Assembly: GCA_034437755.1 (NCBI GenBank)
Contig: DAOTTV010000139.1
Coordinates: 1-64,000 of the forward strand
Direction of reading: 5' to 3'
Length of the DNA: 64,000 nucleotides
Origin: JAUZRW01 sp034437755
GTDB lineage: Bacteria; Chloroflexota; Anaerolineae; Aggregatilineales; Phototrophicaceae
The notes under the pieces were generated by a model that saw only the letters and a program-made list of their open reading frames with translations, was not told where the DNA came from and did no database searches. The translations under genes and the position numbers were made by a program. Every line of letters starts with the position of its first letter. The first letter of the stretch is position 1. Below are positions 53,850 to 63,689 of the stretch, one piece after another.

Positions 53850-54506
53850 TCAGGTTCTCTGCACGTTGATCGAGTCACCTTGGAATTGCTCTGATAACGC
53901 GCCATAACCTGTCCAATCATAAAAATCGTCGGCATTGTCTAAGGTGACCTGCATCTCCTCGCGTGATAAATACACATAGCCGATAATCTCGCTTTGCGGG
54001 GTAAGCTCACCGGTTGTCAGCCCTGATGCGAATACATAAACGATCATCGGTACATCGGTATATACCAGCGAAACAAATGCCTGATCATGTGTTGCCGCGT
54101 TGCCCCGTATGTATTGTGGGTTGCCGTATTGCTCAATAATTTGCGCTAACGTCAATTGTGGTGTCGTTAGCAGAGAAATTGAAGCCAACGTTTGACCATC
54201 GCGTGAGTACAAACGACAACATTGGGGCCCGTCTTGGAAGCTAAAGTTAACGATGCCTTGCCCGATATCCTGCTCGACCACGCGCAGTCGATCAGTATCG
54301 TTTGAAATATCGCGAATTGCGTCAAACCAAGAGGTTTCGCCGGGGGTGAGATCATGCCAGCATGGGACATCGCATGGCGATGTGTTATCGATTATGCTGG
54401 TATCCGGTAGATATGCGGGATTTCGCAACTGTGGTTCTGGCGCACATGCAACCATCACCCACACTACCATACACACAGGCAGTATGAGCCGACATCGTTC
54501 TTTCAT
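53850..54506 (-). CDS. Hypothetical lipoprotein with paired-cysteine motif
   Basis: This is a 218-residue lipoprotein with a signal peptide and lipobox VMVAC (Cys21). After the lipidated Cys it has TSPCDVPCWHDLTPGETSW and later QCCRLY, so four Cys are placed to form disulfides outside the cell. LTLAQIIEQYGNPQYI in the middle resembles the pattern of small BamE/OmlA-like lipoprotein folds, but I cannot assign it. It is the end-most gene of the minus-strand envelope cluster. Confidence 0.7.
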   Translation of the reverse strand: MKERCRLILPVCMVVWVMVACAPEPQLRNPAYLPDTSIIDNTSPCDVPCWHDLTPGETSWFDAIRDISNDTDRLRVVEQDIGQGIVNFSFQDGPQCCRLYSRDGQTLASISLLTTPQLTLAQIIEQYGNPQYIRGNAATHDQAFVSLVYTDVPMIVYVFASGLTTGELTPQSEIIGYVYLSREEMQVTLDNADDFYDWTGYGALSEQFQGDSINVQRT

Positions 54507-54642
54507 TAATTCGACCTGAAATATCACCTAAACGCTCAGCATCCTAACAGATGCTCATAAGATTGTACAGTCCGTAACTCGCGCTGTTTAACGATGATCA
54601 GTATAACGCAGGCTTACGGCAGTTTCTATGGGCAATTGAAAT

Positions 54643-54667
54643 CGGGCATGGCGATCTACCATGCCCG
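54643..54667 (-). terminator. Hairpin terminator after the PPC-repeat gene
   Basis: CGGGCATGG (54643-54651) and CCATGCCCG (54659-54667) form a perfect 9-bp stem with a 7-nt loop, 11 bp past the stop codon of the PPC-repeat gene; on the minus strand ATTTCAATT follows. Confidence 0.7.
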
Positions 54668-54677
54668 TGTTGCGGGT

Positions 54678-56837
54678 CTAATTCGGTTGTAAGGTCAGGC
54701 GGTAGGTGCCAATTGTGCCGCCGTACTGGTTGGCGTAGCGCGTTGCCACAATTTTGTACTCGCCATTCTGCTGCAGAGTCAGAGAGCGAATGACGGAGTC
54801 TGTCGACCGATCTGTACCTAGTAATTCTGCCGCGGGTATATCATCGTTAAAGCCAATGACAACGTTGTTTGGATCAACGAGGAAGAGCTTCGTATCCAGC
54901 GTTTGCGAGGTCGCCGCCATTGAGACTGTCACAACCTGTCCGGTTTGCCCGGTGAATGTGTAAACATCGAAGTTGTTCTCCAGCGTGATCGATCCGTTTT
55001 GTGGTTGATTGAACTGAATAGGGATCGTCGGCTCGTTGTTGATGTCCAGCGTCGAGATACCCTCATCGTTGAAGCCACCTTGACCAACATCAACCGTGCC
55101 ATCTGACATCAGCTCGAAGCGGATCACGAAGCGTTGCCCGATGGACGGGATGCGCCGCTCCACCGCGACGACTTCGCCGCCAATGGTCAAGGTCAATGTA
55201 AATTCTGTCGGCAGGTTGCTATCACACGTATTCTGATACCAGACATCGACTTCGTAAATGCCGGGGCGGAAGAACCCTGACGGCCAGTAGATATATGAGA
55301 CTGGACTGCCATCTTCAACTTGTGCGCAATTGCGATTGCCAACCGCCGCCAGAACGCCGCCACTGTTGACACGCGTATTATCGTCATAGACCGCTTGCCC
55401 GACCGGATCACGCACCAGCAATTGTAAATCTGCCGGTGTTGACCATGTGAGATACACGCCGATTTCACCCTGTGGTAAGCCGAGATTTATGATTTCGTTC
55501 GGTAGGGTCTCGGTTGCGCCCGTCAGCGTTAGTGTGAATGCGCCTTCGGTACCGCCGAGTTCTTTGCCGTAGCGCGTCGCGACGATGGTGTATTGCCCGG
55601 GCTGGACGATGCGATAATTGCTGATGGTGGAATTGGTCGAATTATTCGAATCATCGTTGACAGTCAAGAGATTGCCGTTCGACCCGACCAGTTGTAACAA
55701 GGTATCGAGATTGCCTGATGTGGCATTCATACTGATCGTGACAACATCGTTAGCTTCTGCATTGAAGACATAGGCAAGATAATCCTGACCATCGACCAGC
55801 ACACCTTCGATCGGTGCGTCGCGGTTGATCGGTTGTGTGTTTGCGAGAACTTGTGATGTCGGGGCGGGCAATTGTTGCAAGCTCGAGTCGGGGTAATAGC
55901 CACCCTGATTGATGCTGGCAGATGTATCGCTATTGATGATGAAATTAGCCAAGTAGACGCTATCGACGTTGTTCACCGGCGGAATAGTGGCGTTGATCGG
56001 GTCTAGCTCTGTCCCATTTACCAGCGTGGTCAAGGTGAAATCAACCGGTTGCGGTGTCGCTTCACCACAAGCCTCGCGATAGTAGATGAGGACTTCGTAA
56101 CTGCCTGTCGGTAAGAAATTCGGCCGCCATGTCGCGGTTTCGACTGGATCGGTCGAGATGACTTCGCACAGCCCGTTCGCGTCGAAGCTGAGGTTGCCGC
56201 CGATGGCTGTCTCGCGGTTGTTGAAGAAAAGCGAATTGCCATAAGGATCGCGCACTTCTAGGTTCAGGTCAACTTCGGCATCCCATTGTAGGCGTACCTC
56301 AATCCCGTTGCCGATCAGAATATCCTGTGGGGGGTTGAAGCTCGTGATGCGCTGGGCCGGTGGTTGTTCTGAACTCGCTTGGATTGTTGGCAGGGGGGTG
56401 GGGTCAGTTGCTGTGTCTGCGCTATCATCAGCGAGACCGGTCAGGGCAATTTGATACTCGCCGTTCGGGCCCGGGGCAGTCGCCGCCGCGAAAACCGTCA
56501 CGAGATAATTACCAGCTTGCTCGATCGTGACGGAGTCAAGTATCGTCTGTCCGAAGCCGCCACTCGTCGCCTCAGCGATGGTCACGCCATCACTATCCGT
56601 CATCACCAGTGAGAGCGGGATTTGCTGGCTTGTCGCTGTAATGGTCACTGTCGCGCTGGATTGCGTGGTGAATGTATAAACATCCGCGACATTCTCGGCG
56701 CTGAGCGTGCTTTCAATGGGTTCATCGGGGACAAGTGTCGTCGGGATCTCTTGTGCGAAGACAAGCGACGATAACCCGCCAACGAGTGCCATAACGAGGC
56801 TCATCAACAAGCGACCCCGATTAGACTGTATAGGCAT
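54678..56837 (-). CDS. Exported protein with three PPC domains alternating with a second repeated module
   Basis: The protein has 719 residues with a signal peptide (1-29, ending VFAQ). Three PPC-type (bacterial pre-peptidase C-terminal) domains, at about 40-135, 340-445 and 625-719, each have the pattern DVYTFTxQ...VTxxMxAT...GxYxIVxTRY. Between them are two copies of another module, about 170-310 and 455-610: an opening LQWDAEVDLNLEVRDPYGN or LTWSTPADLQLLVRDPVGQ, a Cys pair, and an end in INQGGYYPD or VGQGGFND. PPC domains often flank exported peptidases; here no peptidase is attached. The layout A-B-A-B-A suggests internal duplication. Confidence 0.82.
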   Translation of the reverse strand: MPIQSNRGRLLMSLVMALVGGLSSLVFAQEIPTTLVPDEPIESTLSAENVADVYTFTTQSSATVTITATSQQIPLSLVMTDSDGVTIAEATSGGFGQTILDSVTIEQAGNYLVTVFAAATAPGPNGEYQIALTGLADDSADTATDPTPLPTIQASSEQPPAQRITSFNPPQDILIGNGIEVRLQWDAEVDLNLEVRDPYGNSLFFNNRETAIGGNLSFDANGLCEVISTDPVETATWRPNFLPTGSYEVLIYYREACGEATPQPVDFTLTTLVNGTELDPINATIPPVNNVDSVYLANFIINSDTSASINQGGYYPDSSLQQLPAPTSQVLANTQPINRDAPIEGVLVDGQDYLAYVFNAEANDVVTISMNATSGNLDTLLQLVGSNGNLLTVNDDSNNSTNSTISNYRIVQPGQYTIVATRYGKELGGTEGAFTLTLTGATETLPNEIINLGLPQGEIGVYLTWSTPADLQLLVRDPVGQAVYDDNTRVNSGGVLAAVGNRNCAQVEDGSPVSYIYWPSGFFRPGIYEVDVWYQNTCDSNLPTEFTLTLTIGGEVVAVERRIPSIGQRFVIRFELMSDGTVDVGQGGFNDEGISTLDINNEPTIPIQFNQPQNGSITLENNFDVYTFTGQTGQVVTVSMAATSQTLDTKLFLVDPNNVVIGFNDDIPAAELLGTDRSTDSVIRSLTLQQNGEYKIVATRYANQYGGTIGTYRLTLQPN

Positions 56838-56935
56838 GTCGTGTTTCTCCTTCAGATAAGATCAAAATGTCAGTACATCATGCTATCGAGTCTAGCCGAT
56901 TTTAGTTACCTGCGCCATATGAGAGACACGAGTGC

Positions 56936-58204
56936 CTAAGGATTACCTGTTTCACTGGTGGGGGGCGGCGCATCCGGCGGGCGTAATTCGACCCATGCGG
57001 TCGTGCCTTCTAGCACATTCACGCGACCGACGACGCGTTGATTGTTGATGGTGACGATGACATCGTAGCGCCCGACCGGCACATCCGTGAGAGCGAAATT
57101 CTCGCGCCAGATTGGATCAGGGTTGACATCGTTGACGTTGTCGGCAAAGGTATAAGTTGTGGTGGTGGCGGGATGGAGCAAGCCAGTGGCAACGTTGCGT
57201 AGGGTGATCGTTACATCGTCCACGAATTCCCCCTGACTGTTAATCACCCGTCCAGCGACGACGCCATGCCCGACATAGGGCACCATCCATAATGACGGGT
57301 TGTATGTGTCACCGTAGCGCGGCTCAGACGCACTGCCGACATCGGCGAGGCGCACCTCAAAATGTACATGTGGCCCGGTAACATCGCCTGTCTGACCGAC
57401 GAGCGCAATTGGCTGACCCATCTCAACGTATTCGCCTTCGGTCACGAGTGCCGCCTGTAAATGGGTGTAAAGTGTGTATAGCCTCCGTCCTTGCCAGCCG
57501 AAGTCGTGCTCGATGAAGACGACATTGCCATAGGCTTGACTATTCTGGAAGACGTTGATGCTACCCTGTCGCCCGTCAGAGGCGAAGCGCACAATGCCCG
57601 ATCCCGCCGCGTACACTTCTTCGCCAACGGGGTTGGGCAGGTCGATGCCATGATGGATGCGACGCGCATCATTCTGACCATCTGCGCCATAGCTGTAGAA
57701 ATATAGTACAGCGTTGTTGGCGTTTGACTCAATTGGGCGACGGAAAAAGAAGTGATCTCGCCCCAATGGATCGACCGAGTAAGGCGGGATCAATGGCGGT
57801 GGATTCCATTGATCGGGTGCGAGTGTTGGATTGCTAACGCGCACGGCGGCAGTCGCCGGTGGCAAAGTCGGTGACGCGATAATCGGCGCGGCGGCGACTT
57901 GTTGCCCCACAGTCCGGTCACTGGCTTGGACAGGTGTCGGTGATGCGCCAACAGGCTGGGCAATGACGGGGCGCGTCGGTTGCAATTGGGGAATCGCGAC
58001 GGTTGGTAGCGGGGTGCTGTCGTCGCCAAAATCAGCATCTAGCAACTGCCCGATCACGTCCGGGTATGCGGTCGGCTGTTCTTCAGTGGGCAAAATGAGC
58101 GCGAGCGGCTGTGTCGTGCCAGAATTGAGCCACAGCACAGCGCCGAACCCGACTAAGGCGACAAGCAGCAGTAAAAACGTCGTGAAACCGTTCGATTGTT
58201 GCAT
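56936..58204 (-). CDS. Membrane-anchored M23 (LytM-type) peptidase
   Basis: This 422-residue protein has an N-terminal membrane anchor (about 8-28) and a Pro/Thr linker to about 140. The M23 domain (about 150-290) carries the zinc site: His184 and Asp188 in HHGID, and HVH at 279-281 in GPHVHFEVR. All expected ligands are present, so it should cut peptidoglycan cross-links. A C-terminal carboxypeptidase-regulatory-like beta domain (about 305-405; VAGRVINSQGEFVDDVTITL) follows. It begins 15 bp after the PD40 gene and is part of the envelope operon. Confidence 0.9.
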   Translation of the reverse strand: MQQSNGFTTFLLLLVALVGFGAVLWLNSGTTQPLALILPTEEQPTAYPDVIGQLLDADFGDDSTPLPTVAIPQLQPTRPVIAQPVGASPTPVQASDRTVGQQVAAAPIIASPTLPPATAAVRVSNPTLAPDQWNPPPLIPPYSVDPLGRDHFFFRRPIESNANNAVLYFYSYGADGQNDARRIHHGIDLPNPVGEEVYAAGSGIVRFASDGRQGSINVFQNSQAYGNVVFIEHDFGWQGRRLYTLYTHLQAALVTEGEYVEMGQPIALVGQTGDVTGPHVHFEVRLADVGSASEPRYGDTYNPSLWMVPYVGHGVVAGRVINSQGEFVDDVTITLRNVATGLLHPATTTTYTFADNVNDVNPDPIWRENFALTDVPVGRYDVIVTINNQRVVGRVNVLEGTTAWVELRPPDAPPPTSETGNP

Positions 58205-58219
58205 AAAAATATCTTCTTC

Positions 58220-60373
58220 CTAGGATGATGGTGCAAAGTTTGCAATTTGTCCGTCAGGGTAAATTTCTTGCATGGCTTCGTACCACTCTAAATCGTCATC
58301 CTTCACGAACATCCAGTAATTGCGCGCATTGCTGTTCGCCCGCCAATCAGATGCCGCCGCAAGCCGCTCCCACCCATAATCCTGAGCCAGTTGCGTCAGG
58401 TCGATGTAGTAGCCCGCTGGCATCTCGCGTCGTAAGCGTCCCCCTTGATTATAGGCATCAGCATCGCCCTGTGTCGCGGCGACGAAGTCCCATGGCATCT
58501 GCCGCAGAGGTTCACCTAGTTGACCGGATTGTGAATCTTCATCGACGCGCACATAAATACGCCAATACGTATCAACGCCTATATCTTCGCGCATGACTTC
58601 CATTGGTGGTGGGAAGCCCAGAATACGATTGCGTGCAATCGAAAAAGCGCGTCCGGTCATGTGCCAGTTGCGCCGCGGGATGCCGGGTTCAATCGGGCGT
58701 TCTAAATCCCAGAAGGTATTATCGAGTTCACCCAGAAAATCAACACCTGATTGCTCAAATACCATCTGCCGCAGAGCGATGAACGAGTCATTAACACGAT
58801 CGCTGAGGAGCGCGGGGTCATTCTGCACATCGCCGATTGTTTGCAGGCGGAACGGCGCACCGGCACTGCTATAGCGCGTTTCTTGCTCAATGTATAACGC
58901 ATCGACTGCCATTGGTAATCCACCCGAGTCAACCAGAGACGGCGGCAAAGTCTGAGGTGACCATACGGGGGCAGTTGCGCCATAATCGACCGCCGCAACC
59001 TGACTCGGGACACCCTCACGGAAGGACACCGCCGCAATCTGGGTGCGACTGTTATCAGCGGCATCGACCGCGAATGCGATGCTGTTACCGTCCGGCGACC
59101 ATGTCGGGGTATGCCCAAAGCTGATGACCTGCGCGGGTTCATCTAGATTTTGCGTGTCTTTAACGAAGACTTTTTCGTTGCCCTGTTCCAACGCGCTGTA
59201 AGCAATGTAACGGCCATCGGGTGACCACGCGGCGTAATCTTCGTCGATGCGCGGTGTGTTGGTGATGTTCACCTCTTCTCGATTGTTGAGGTTAATCACG
59301 AAAATATCGCTGTTGCCATCGCGCCATGATGTAAAAGCGACTTCGCGCCCCCCGCTAGCTGGCGACCATGCCGGCGAGAAATCCGGTGCAGGATGATCGG
59401 TAATGCGCTCGACACTGCGCGTACCATCGATAAACAGCGCGTAGATGTCGAGATTGCCGCCGCGATAGTCTTCATAGGCTAACCATAGGTTATCCGGACT
59501 CCATGTCGGGTTTGCCTGAAACGCAAGATCGAAGGTCAACTGTTCTGAGAGTTGCGTTGCCAGATCATAAATGTATAACTCCCAGTTACCAGTCTCGCGC
59601 GCGGCATACGCGAGGCGAGTGCCGGTGCTGTTCCAGTCAGGGTCACGCTCATCGTTCGGGCTATTAGTGATGCGTAGGGGATTGCGCGACCCGACTCCAA
59701 CGACCCATAAATCTGTCTGTCCGCGCTGGCGCAAGGTGTAAGCGATAGCCCCGCGCGAGCGCAAGGCTTCGGGAATGGCGGTTGCAGTTGGGATAATCGT
59801 GGGCAAGGGTGCCGCGATGTTGTTGCTTGCATCGGGGACAGTGGTGGCATCAGGTAATAGTGCGGCGATGTTGCCGGCGTTTGGTGCGGCGGGGGCGCTT
59901 CCTTGCCGGTTGGGGTCAGTTGCCCATAATACAGCCCCGACGACGACCACACCGAGCACGATAACCAGCGCGCTCAGACGGCGATTCTGGACGCGCAAGG
60001 GGTCTTCTTTGATGACAACATCGACCGGATCGCGGGCTTCTTCGCGGGCGGCACGGCGCGCCATCGCCTCGCTTGCGCTTTGGATACTGGATGATACAGC
60101 TGATCCGCTAGCTTGCACGGTTGCCTGTGCTCCTCGGCTGAACAGACCGAGTAAGCCGCTCATGCCGCGTGCGAATAGTTTAAGCAGTGCTAGCACCCCG
60201 CCGGCGATAGTCGTCAATACACCCCACAAGAGCGCGAAGAAGCCACCGAAGAGGCTCAGTAATAGGGCGATGATGGTACGAAAGCCCGTAATCACCCAGT
60301 CGCTGATTGCGCCGCTCACTTTGAGAATGACAATCCCAATTTTATCTGTAAAGCGATATACCCGTAATAACAT
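58220..60373 (-). CDS. Membrane protein with PD40/TolB-like propeller and degenerate M15-like C-terminal domain
   Basis: The protein has 717 residues. The N-terminus has amphipathic and membrane helices (about 15-75), a helical stretch and a second TM helix (about 133-152). After an Ala/Pro/Thr linker comes a six-bladed PD40 propeller (about 205-460) with repeats such as DPDWNSTGTRLAYAARETGN and ANPTWSPDNLWLAYE. Residues about 480-710 resemble D,D-peptidases of family M15: NWHMTGRAFSI recalls HxxGxAxDI and GWERL...YWMFV recalls GW...PWHFxY. The Asp and the second His are replaced (Ser and Met), so it may be a non-catalytic binder. It heads the operon with the M23 peptidase. Confidence 0.8.
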   Translation of the reverse strand: MLLRVYRFTDKIGIVILKVSGAISDWVITGFRTIIALLLSLFGGFFALLWGVLTTIAGGVLALLKLFARGMSGLLGLFSRGAQATVQASGSAVSSSIQSASEAMARRAAREEARDPVDVVIKEDPLRVQNRRLSALVIVLGVVVVGAVLWATDPNRQGSAPAAPNAGNIAALLPDATTVPDASNNIAAPLPTIIPTATAIPEALRSRGAIAYTLRQRGQTDLWVVGVGSRNPLRITNSPNDERDPDWNSTGTRLAYAARETGNWELYIYDLATQLSEQLTFDLAFQANPTWSPDNLWLAYEDYRGGNLDIYALFIDGTRSVERITDHPAPDFSPAWSPASGGREVAFTSWRDGNSDIFVINLNNREEVNITNTPRIDEDYAAWSPDGRYIAYSALEQGNEKVFVKDTQNLDEPAQVISFGHTPTWSPDGNSIAFAVDAADNSRTQIAAVSFREGVPSQVAAVDYGATAPVWSPQTLPPSLVDSGGLPMAVDALYIEQETRYSSAGAPFRLQTIGDVQNDPALLSDRVNDSFIALRQMVFEQSGVDFLGELDNTFWDLERPIEPGIPRRNWHMTGRAFSIARNRILGFPPPMEVMREDIGVDTYWRIYVRVDEDSQSGQLGEPLRQMPWDFVAATQGDADAYNQGGRLRREMPAGYYIDLTQLAQDYGWERLAAASDWRANSNARNYWMFVKDDDLEWYEAMQEIYPDGQIANFAPSS

Positions 60374-60506
60374 GCCGTTGTCCCCAATGTTGCCAGCAAT
60401 TTTATCTGCTGAATTGTACTGTCAAATTAAATATGGAGCAATTGTCATGCCCGATCGTACGATTTAGGCTAAAATAGAGTGTATCAATCAGAAAAGGGAT
60501 TTGGCT

Positions 60507-61589
60507 ATGCGCTATGTGTTATGTTTATGTTTGATTTTTTGTGGCGGTGTGCTGGCTCTCGCACAGGAAGAAGTGACGCATACCGTCCGGCGCGGTGACT
60601 CGCTGTATCGCATCGCGTTGCGCTATGGGGTAACAGTCGATGAGCTGATGCAGGCGAATGATGTAAGTGATGTGCGGCAGCTCGAAATTGGTACAACTTT
60701 AGTGATCCCCGGCATTGAACCGCCGAATAGCGGTGATGACGTTGATAACCCGCTGGTAGCGACCGTACCAGTGACACACATCGTCCAGCGGGGCGAGACG
60801 ATGCGGCGCATAGCTAACCGCTATGGGGTGACTGTCGATGCCATTATGCGGGCGAATGGTATCGCCAATCCTGATTATCTGCGTGTGGGTGAAAGCCTAC
60901 AGATCTGGACACTGGATTTATCGGTGAATCCGGATGAACTCACGCCCGAATTGACAGCGATTGACCCAACACCTACACCGCAACCGACTGCGGTTCCCAG
61001 TGTGACACACATTGTCCAGCGGGGCGAACATCTCGCGGCAATTGCGGCGCGCTACGGGGTCGCGTGGACACGTATTGCCGAAGCGAACGACATCACGAAC
61101 CCGAATACGATCTACGCTGGCATGACGTTGACCATTCCGGGTGTGTTCACGGTGCTGGCAGAGCAATCGGTACCACCGATTGAGGCTGTCAACGCGCTTT
61201 CGGTAAATCTCGATGCGCCAGACCCACGCTGGGGTATCGGGCGCGAGTTATTGGTCGATCTCAGCTCACAGATGGCTTACGCCTATCAAGATGGCGTGCT
61301 CCAGCATAGCGCACTAGTTTCGACAGGTTTACCCGCTACACCGACTGTGCAGGGCGAGTATGCTATTTACCACAAAACGCCGGCACAGACGATGTCAGGC
61401 CCGGGCTATCGCTTACCGAATGTGCAATGGGTGATGTACTTCTATCAGGGATATGGCTTCCATGGCACTTACTGGCACGATAACTTCGGACAAGCGATGA
61501 GTAGGGGGTGCGTCAACATGACAAATGCTGATGCGCTGTGGTTCTATAACTTCGCCAGCATCGGCACCAATGTCTACGTGCAATGGTGA
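60507..61589 (+). CDS. LysM-containing L,D-transpeptidase
   Basis: The protein has 360 residues from the ATG at 60507 (AAAGGGA upstream). Signal peptide: 1-20 (ending LALAQ). Three LysM domains bind peptidoglycan: about 24-69, 90-135 and 167-212, each with (V/I)xRG(D/E)xxxxIAxRYGV. The YkuD domain (about 245-360) has the active-site motif with His319-Gly320 and Ser332-Arg-Gly-Cys335. L,D-transpeptidases form 3-3 cross-links or attach proteins to the wall. It is divergent from the PD40/M23 genes, and its stop codon abuts that of the next, converging gene with no base between them. Confidence 0.95.
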   Translation: MRYVLCLCLIFCGGVLALAQEEVTHTVRRGDSLYRIALRYGVTVDELMQANDVSDVRQLEIGTTLVIPGIEPPNSGDDVDNPLVATVPVTHIVQRGETMRRIANRYGVTVDAIMRANGIANPDYLRVGESLQIWTLDLSVNPDELTPELTAIDPTPTPQPTAVPSVTHIVQRGEHLAAIAARYGVAWTRIAEANDITNPNTIYAGMTLTIPGVFTVLAEQSVPPIEAVNALSVNLDAPDPRWGIGRELLVDLSSQMAYAYQDGVLQHSALVSTGLPATPTVQGEYAIYHKTPAQTMSGPGYRLPNVQWVMYFYQGYGFHGTYWHDNFGQAMSRGCVNMTNADALWFYNFASIGTNVYVQW

Positions 61590-62159
61590 TTATGCCAGTG
61601 ATCCGTCTAATCTGAGTTCCTCGGCGTGGTCTTGCATCGCTTGTAGCACGATTGGCACGTGAAATTCCCACAGATCAACGCCGAGTGCCTCGCACCCTTT
61701 TACGATGTCATCACGATCGACACCGGCGGCGAATGCGGGTGTTTTCCACTTTTTCTTGATGCTCTTGATCTTCACGTCGCGGATGTCTTTGCTAGGACGA
61801 ACGAGCGCTGTAGCGGTAATCAAACCGGTGAGTTCATCGACAGCGTACAGGGCCTTGTCGCGGGTGGTCGTCCGCATATCTTCAGCGAGGGGCCCATGGC
61901 TCAAAATCGTGCGGATGTCTTCCTCATCGAGACCGCGTTCGCGGAGGATGGGTGCGCCATCGGTCGGGTGCTGTTCGAGATTGGGGTGAATCTCCCAGTC
62001 GAAATCGTGGAGCAAGCCGACCAAGCCCCATGAGTCCGGGTCTTCGTTGTAATGTTCGGCATAAGCCCGCATCGCAAATTCGACGGATAACATGTGTTTG
62101 CGGAGCGATTCGGACTGGACAAATTCACAGACGATTTCCCATGCTTCTTCGCGTGTCAT
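61590..62159 (-). CDS. HD-domain hydrolase
   Basis: This 189-residue protein has a single HD domain: His22 (LRKHMLSVEFA), His51-Asp52 (LVGLLHDFDWE) and a later ILSHG segment, which are the metal ligands of HD phosphohydrolases. The C-terminal part (RPSKDIRDVKIKSIKKKWK) is typical of a group of small HD proteins related to YedJ/HDIG hydrolases. The substrate is unknown (nucleotide or phosphoester). The ATG at 62159 is preferred, with GAGGA upstream; a TTG at 62177 is possible. Confidence 0.85.
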   Translation of the reverse strand: MTREEAWEIVCEFVQSESLRKHMLSVEFAMRAYAEHYNEDPDSWGLVGLLHDFDWEIHPNLEQHPTDGAPILRERGLDEEDIRTILSHGPLAEDMRTTTRDKALYAVDELTGLITATALVRPSKDIRDVKIKSIKKKWKTPAFAAGVDRDDIVKGCEALGVDLWEFHVPIVLQAMQDHAEELRLDGSLA

Positions 62160-62244
62160 CGGTATACCATTCCTCAAACTTATTGTGATACGTGCGATTA
62201 TGAGAACAGAGGCACGTTGAGCGCCCCTGCCAGTGAAAGATACG

Positions 62245-63654
62245 TTAGGAGCGAATGCCGCCTTCAGTCATGGCATAAGCATCAAGTGCTTCGTCGAGTT
62301 CTTCTTCGGTCATCAAGCCCATCTCAAGCACGACTTCTTTGACGGTTTTACCTTCGCTGAGGGCTTTCTTCGCCGCCGCCGCGCCATTGTTATACCCGAT
62401 GATCGGATTCAAGGCTGTGACCAGAATCGGATTGCGCGAAAGCCAGCTTTCTGCCCGCTTGCCCTCATCGGTGATGAACAGACCGACCATGCACTTATCG
62501 GTGAATGCGCGCACTGAGCCGATCATGACTTGCATCATCTCGTTGAGATTGTGAGAGATGATGGGCATCATCACGTTGAGTTCAAACTGACCGGCCGCAC
62601 CACACATGTTAACGGTCGTATCGTTGCCAATCACATGATACATCGCCTGATTTAACATTTCTGCGAGGACGGGATTCACTTTACCGGGCATGATAGATGA
62701 CCCCGGTTGTACAGTCGGGCAGGTGAGTTCGGCGATGCCGGTCGTTGGACCTGCGGAGAGCAAGCGCACATCGTTTGCGATGCGGGTGAAATCCATCGCG
62801 ATGTTACGCAGTGCCGCGCTGAAGAAGACCGGATCTTGCATGGACTGCATCGATTCAAACAGGTTGTCGCTCTCATATAAATCGAAGCCGGTGATCTCAC
62901 TCAGCTTTTTGATCATGCGCGCATGATACTCTGGATGCGCGTTCAAGCCGGTGCCGGCGGCTGTCCCGCCGATGCCGAGACGACGCAGGCCTTCAGCAGC
63001 GAAGCGCACTTTTTGCATCTGGCGGTCGATGGCTTTGGCCCATGCGCCGACTTCTTGACCGAGGCGAACAGGTACGGCATCCTGCAAGTGGGTGCGTCCG
63101 GATTTAACCACCTTATCCCAAGCGTTGGCTTTCTCCGTTGTCACATCTACGAAGTGTTGCAGGGTATCCAACAATTCATCCAATCGCCACAGCACACCGA
63201 GGCGAATAGCCGTCGGGATGGTGTCATTGGTGCTCTGTGCCATATTCACATGATCGTTGGGGTGGACGGGTTTATCATCGCTCTCGATGTCATAGCCGAG
63301 GAGTTGATTGGCGCGATTGGCAATGACTTCGTTCACGTTCATGTGATGGCTTGTGCCAGCCCCTGCTTGGAAGGGATCGACTACGAATTGTGCGTTATGC
63401 TTGCCAGCGATGACTTCATCGGCGGCTTCCATCACGGCATTGGCGATTTCTGGCTCGAGCAAGCCTAAATCCTTATGGACTTCTGCTGCGGCTCGCTTGA
63501 TGGTCGCCATACTCCAGATAAAGGCTGGATAGGGCTTGAGACCACTGACCGGGAAATTTTCGACTGCGCGCTGGGTTTGGGCGGCGTAGAGGGCATTCTT
63601 GGGGACTTTGACGTCGCCGAGGGAGTCTCTTTCGATACGGAACTCTTCAGCCAT
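62245..63654 (-). CDS. Class II fumarase / aspartate ammonia-lyase family enzyme
   Basis: The protein has 469 residues with the superfamily signature GSSIMPGKVNP, plus VHPNDHVNMAQSTNDT, SGRTHLQDAVPV and GTGLNAHPEY. Fumarase C hydrates fumarate to malate; aspartase deaminates aspartate to fumarate. Features of both are present: PGKVNP and GQFELNV look like fumarase, while QAGAGTSHHMN, IGNDTTV and LNPIIGYNNG look like aspartase. I therefore leave the specificity open. The C-terminal helical domain is complete. It lies downstream of the superoxide dismutase gene with a terminator between. Confidence 0.9.
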   Translation of the reverse strand: MAEEFRIERDSLGDVKVPKNALYAAQTQRAVENFPVSGLKPYPAFIWSMATIKRAAAEVHKDLGLLEPEIANAVMEAADEVIAGKHNAQFVVDPFQAGAGTSHHMNVNEVIANRANQLLGYDIESDDKPVHPNDHVNMAQSTNDTIPTAIRLGVLWRLDELLDTLQHFVDVTTEKANAWDKVVKSGRTHLQDAVPVRLGQEVGAWAKAIDRQMQKVRFAAEGLRRLGIGGTAAGTGLNAHPEYHARMIKKLSEITGFDLYESDNLFESMQSMQDPVFFSAALRNIAMDFTRIANDVRLLSAGPTTGIAELTCPTVQPGSSIMPGKVNPVLAEMLNQAMYHVIGNDTTVNMCGAAGQFELNVMMPIISHNLNEMMQVMIGSVRAFTDKCMVGLFITDEGKRAESWLSRNPILVTALNPIIGYNNGAAAAKKALSEGKTVKEVVLEMGLMTEEELDEALDAYAMTEGGIRS

Positions 63655-63689
63655 ATGAACTTTTTCTCCTAAATGGATGTTTATTCAAA

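Noticed and set aside
60454..60463. Palindrome ATCGTACGAT upstream of the L,D-transpeptidase gene
   Set aside because: A single 10-bp palindrome without a second copy is too weak to call an operator.
62245..63654. Firm assignment as fumarase C or as aspartase
   Set aside because: Diagnostic segments of both families are mixed, so only the superfamily is called.
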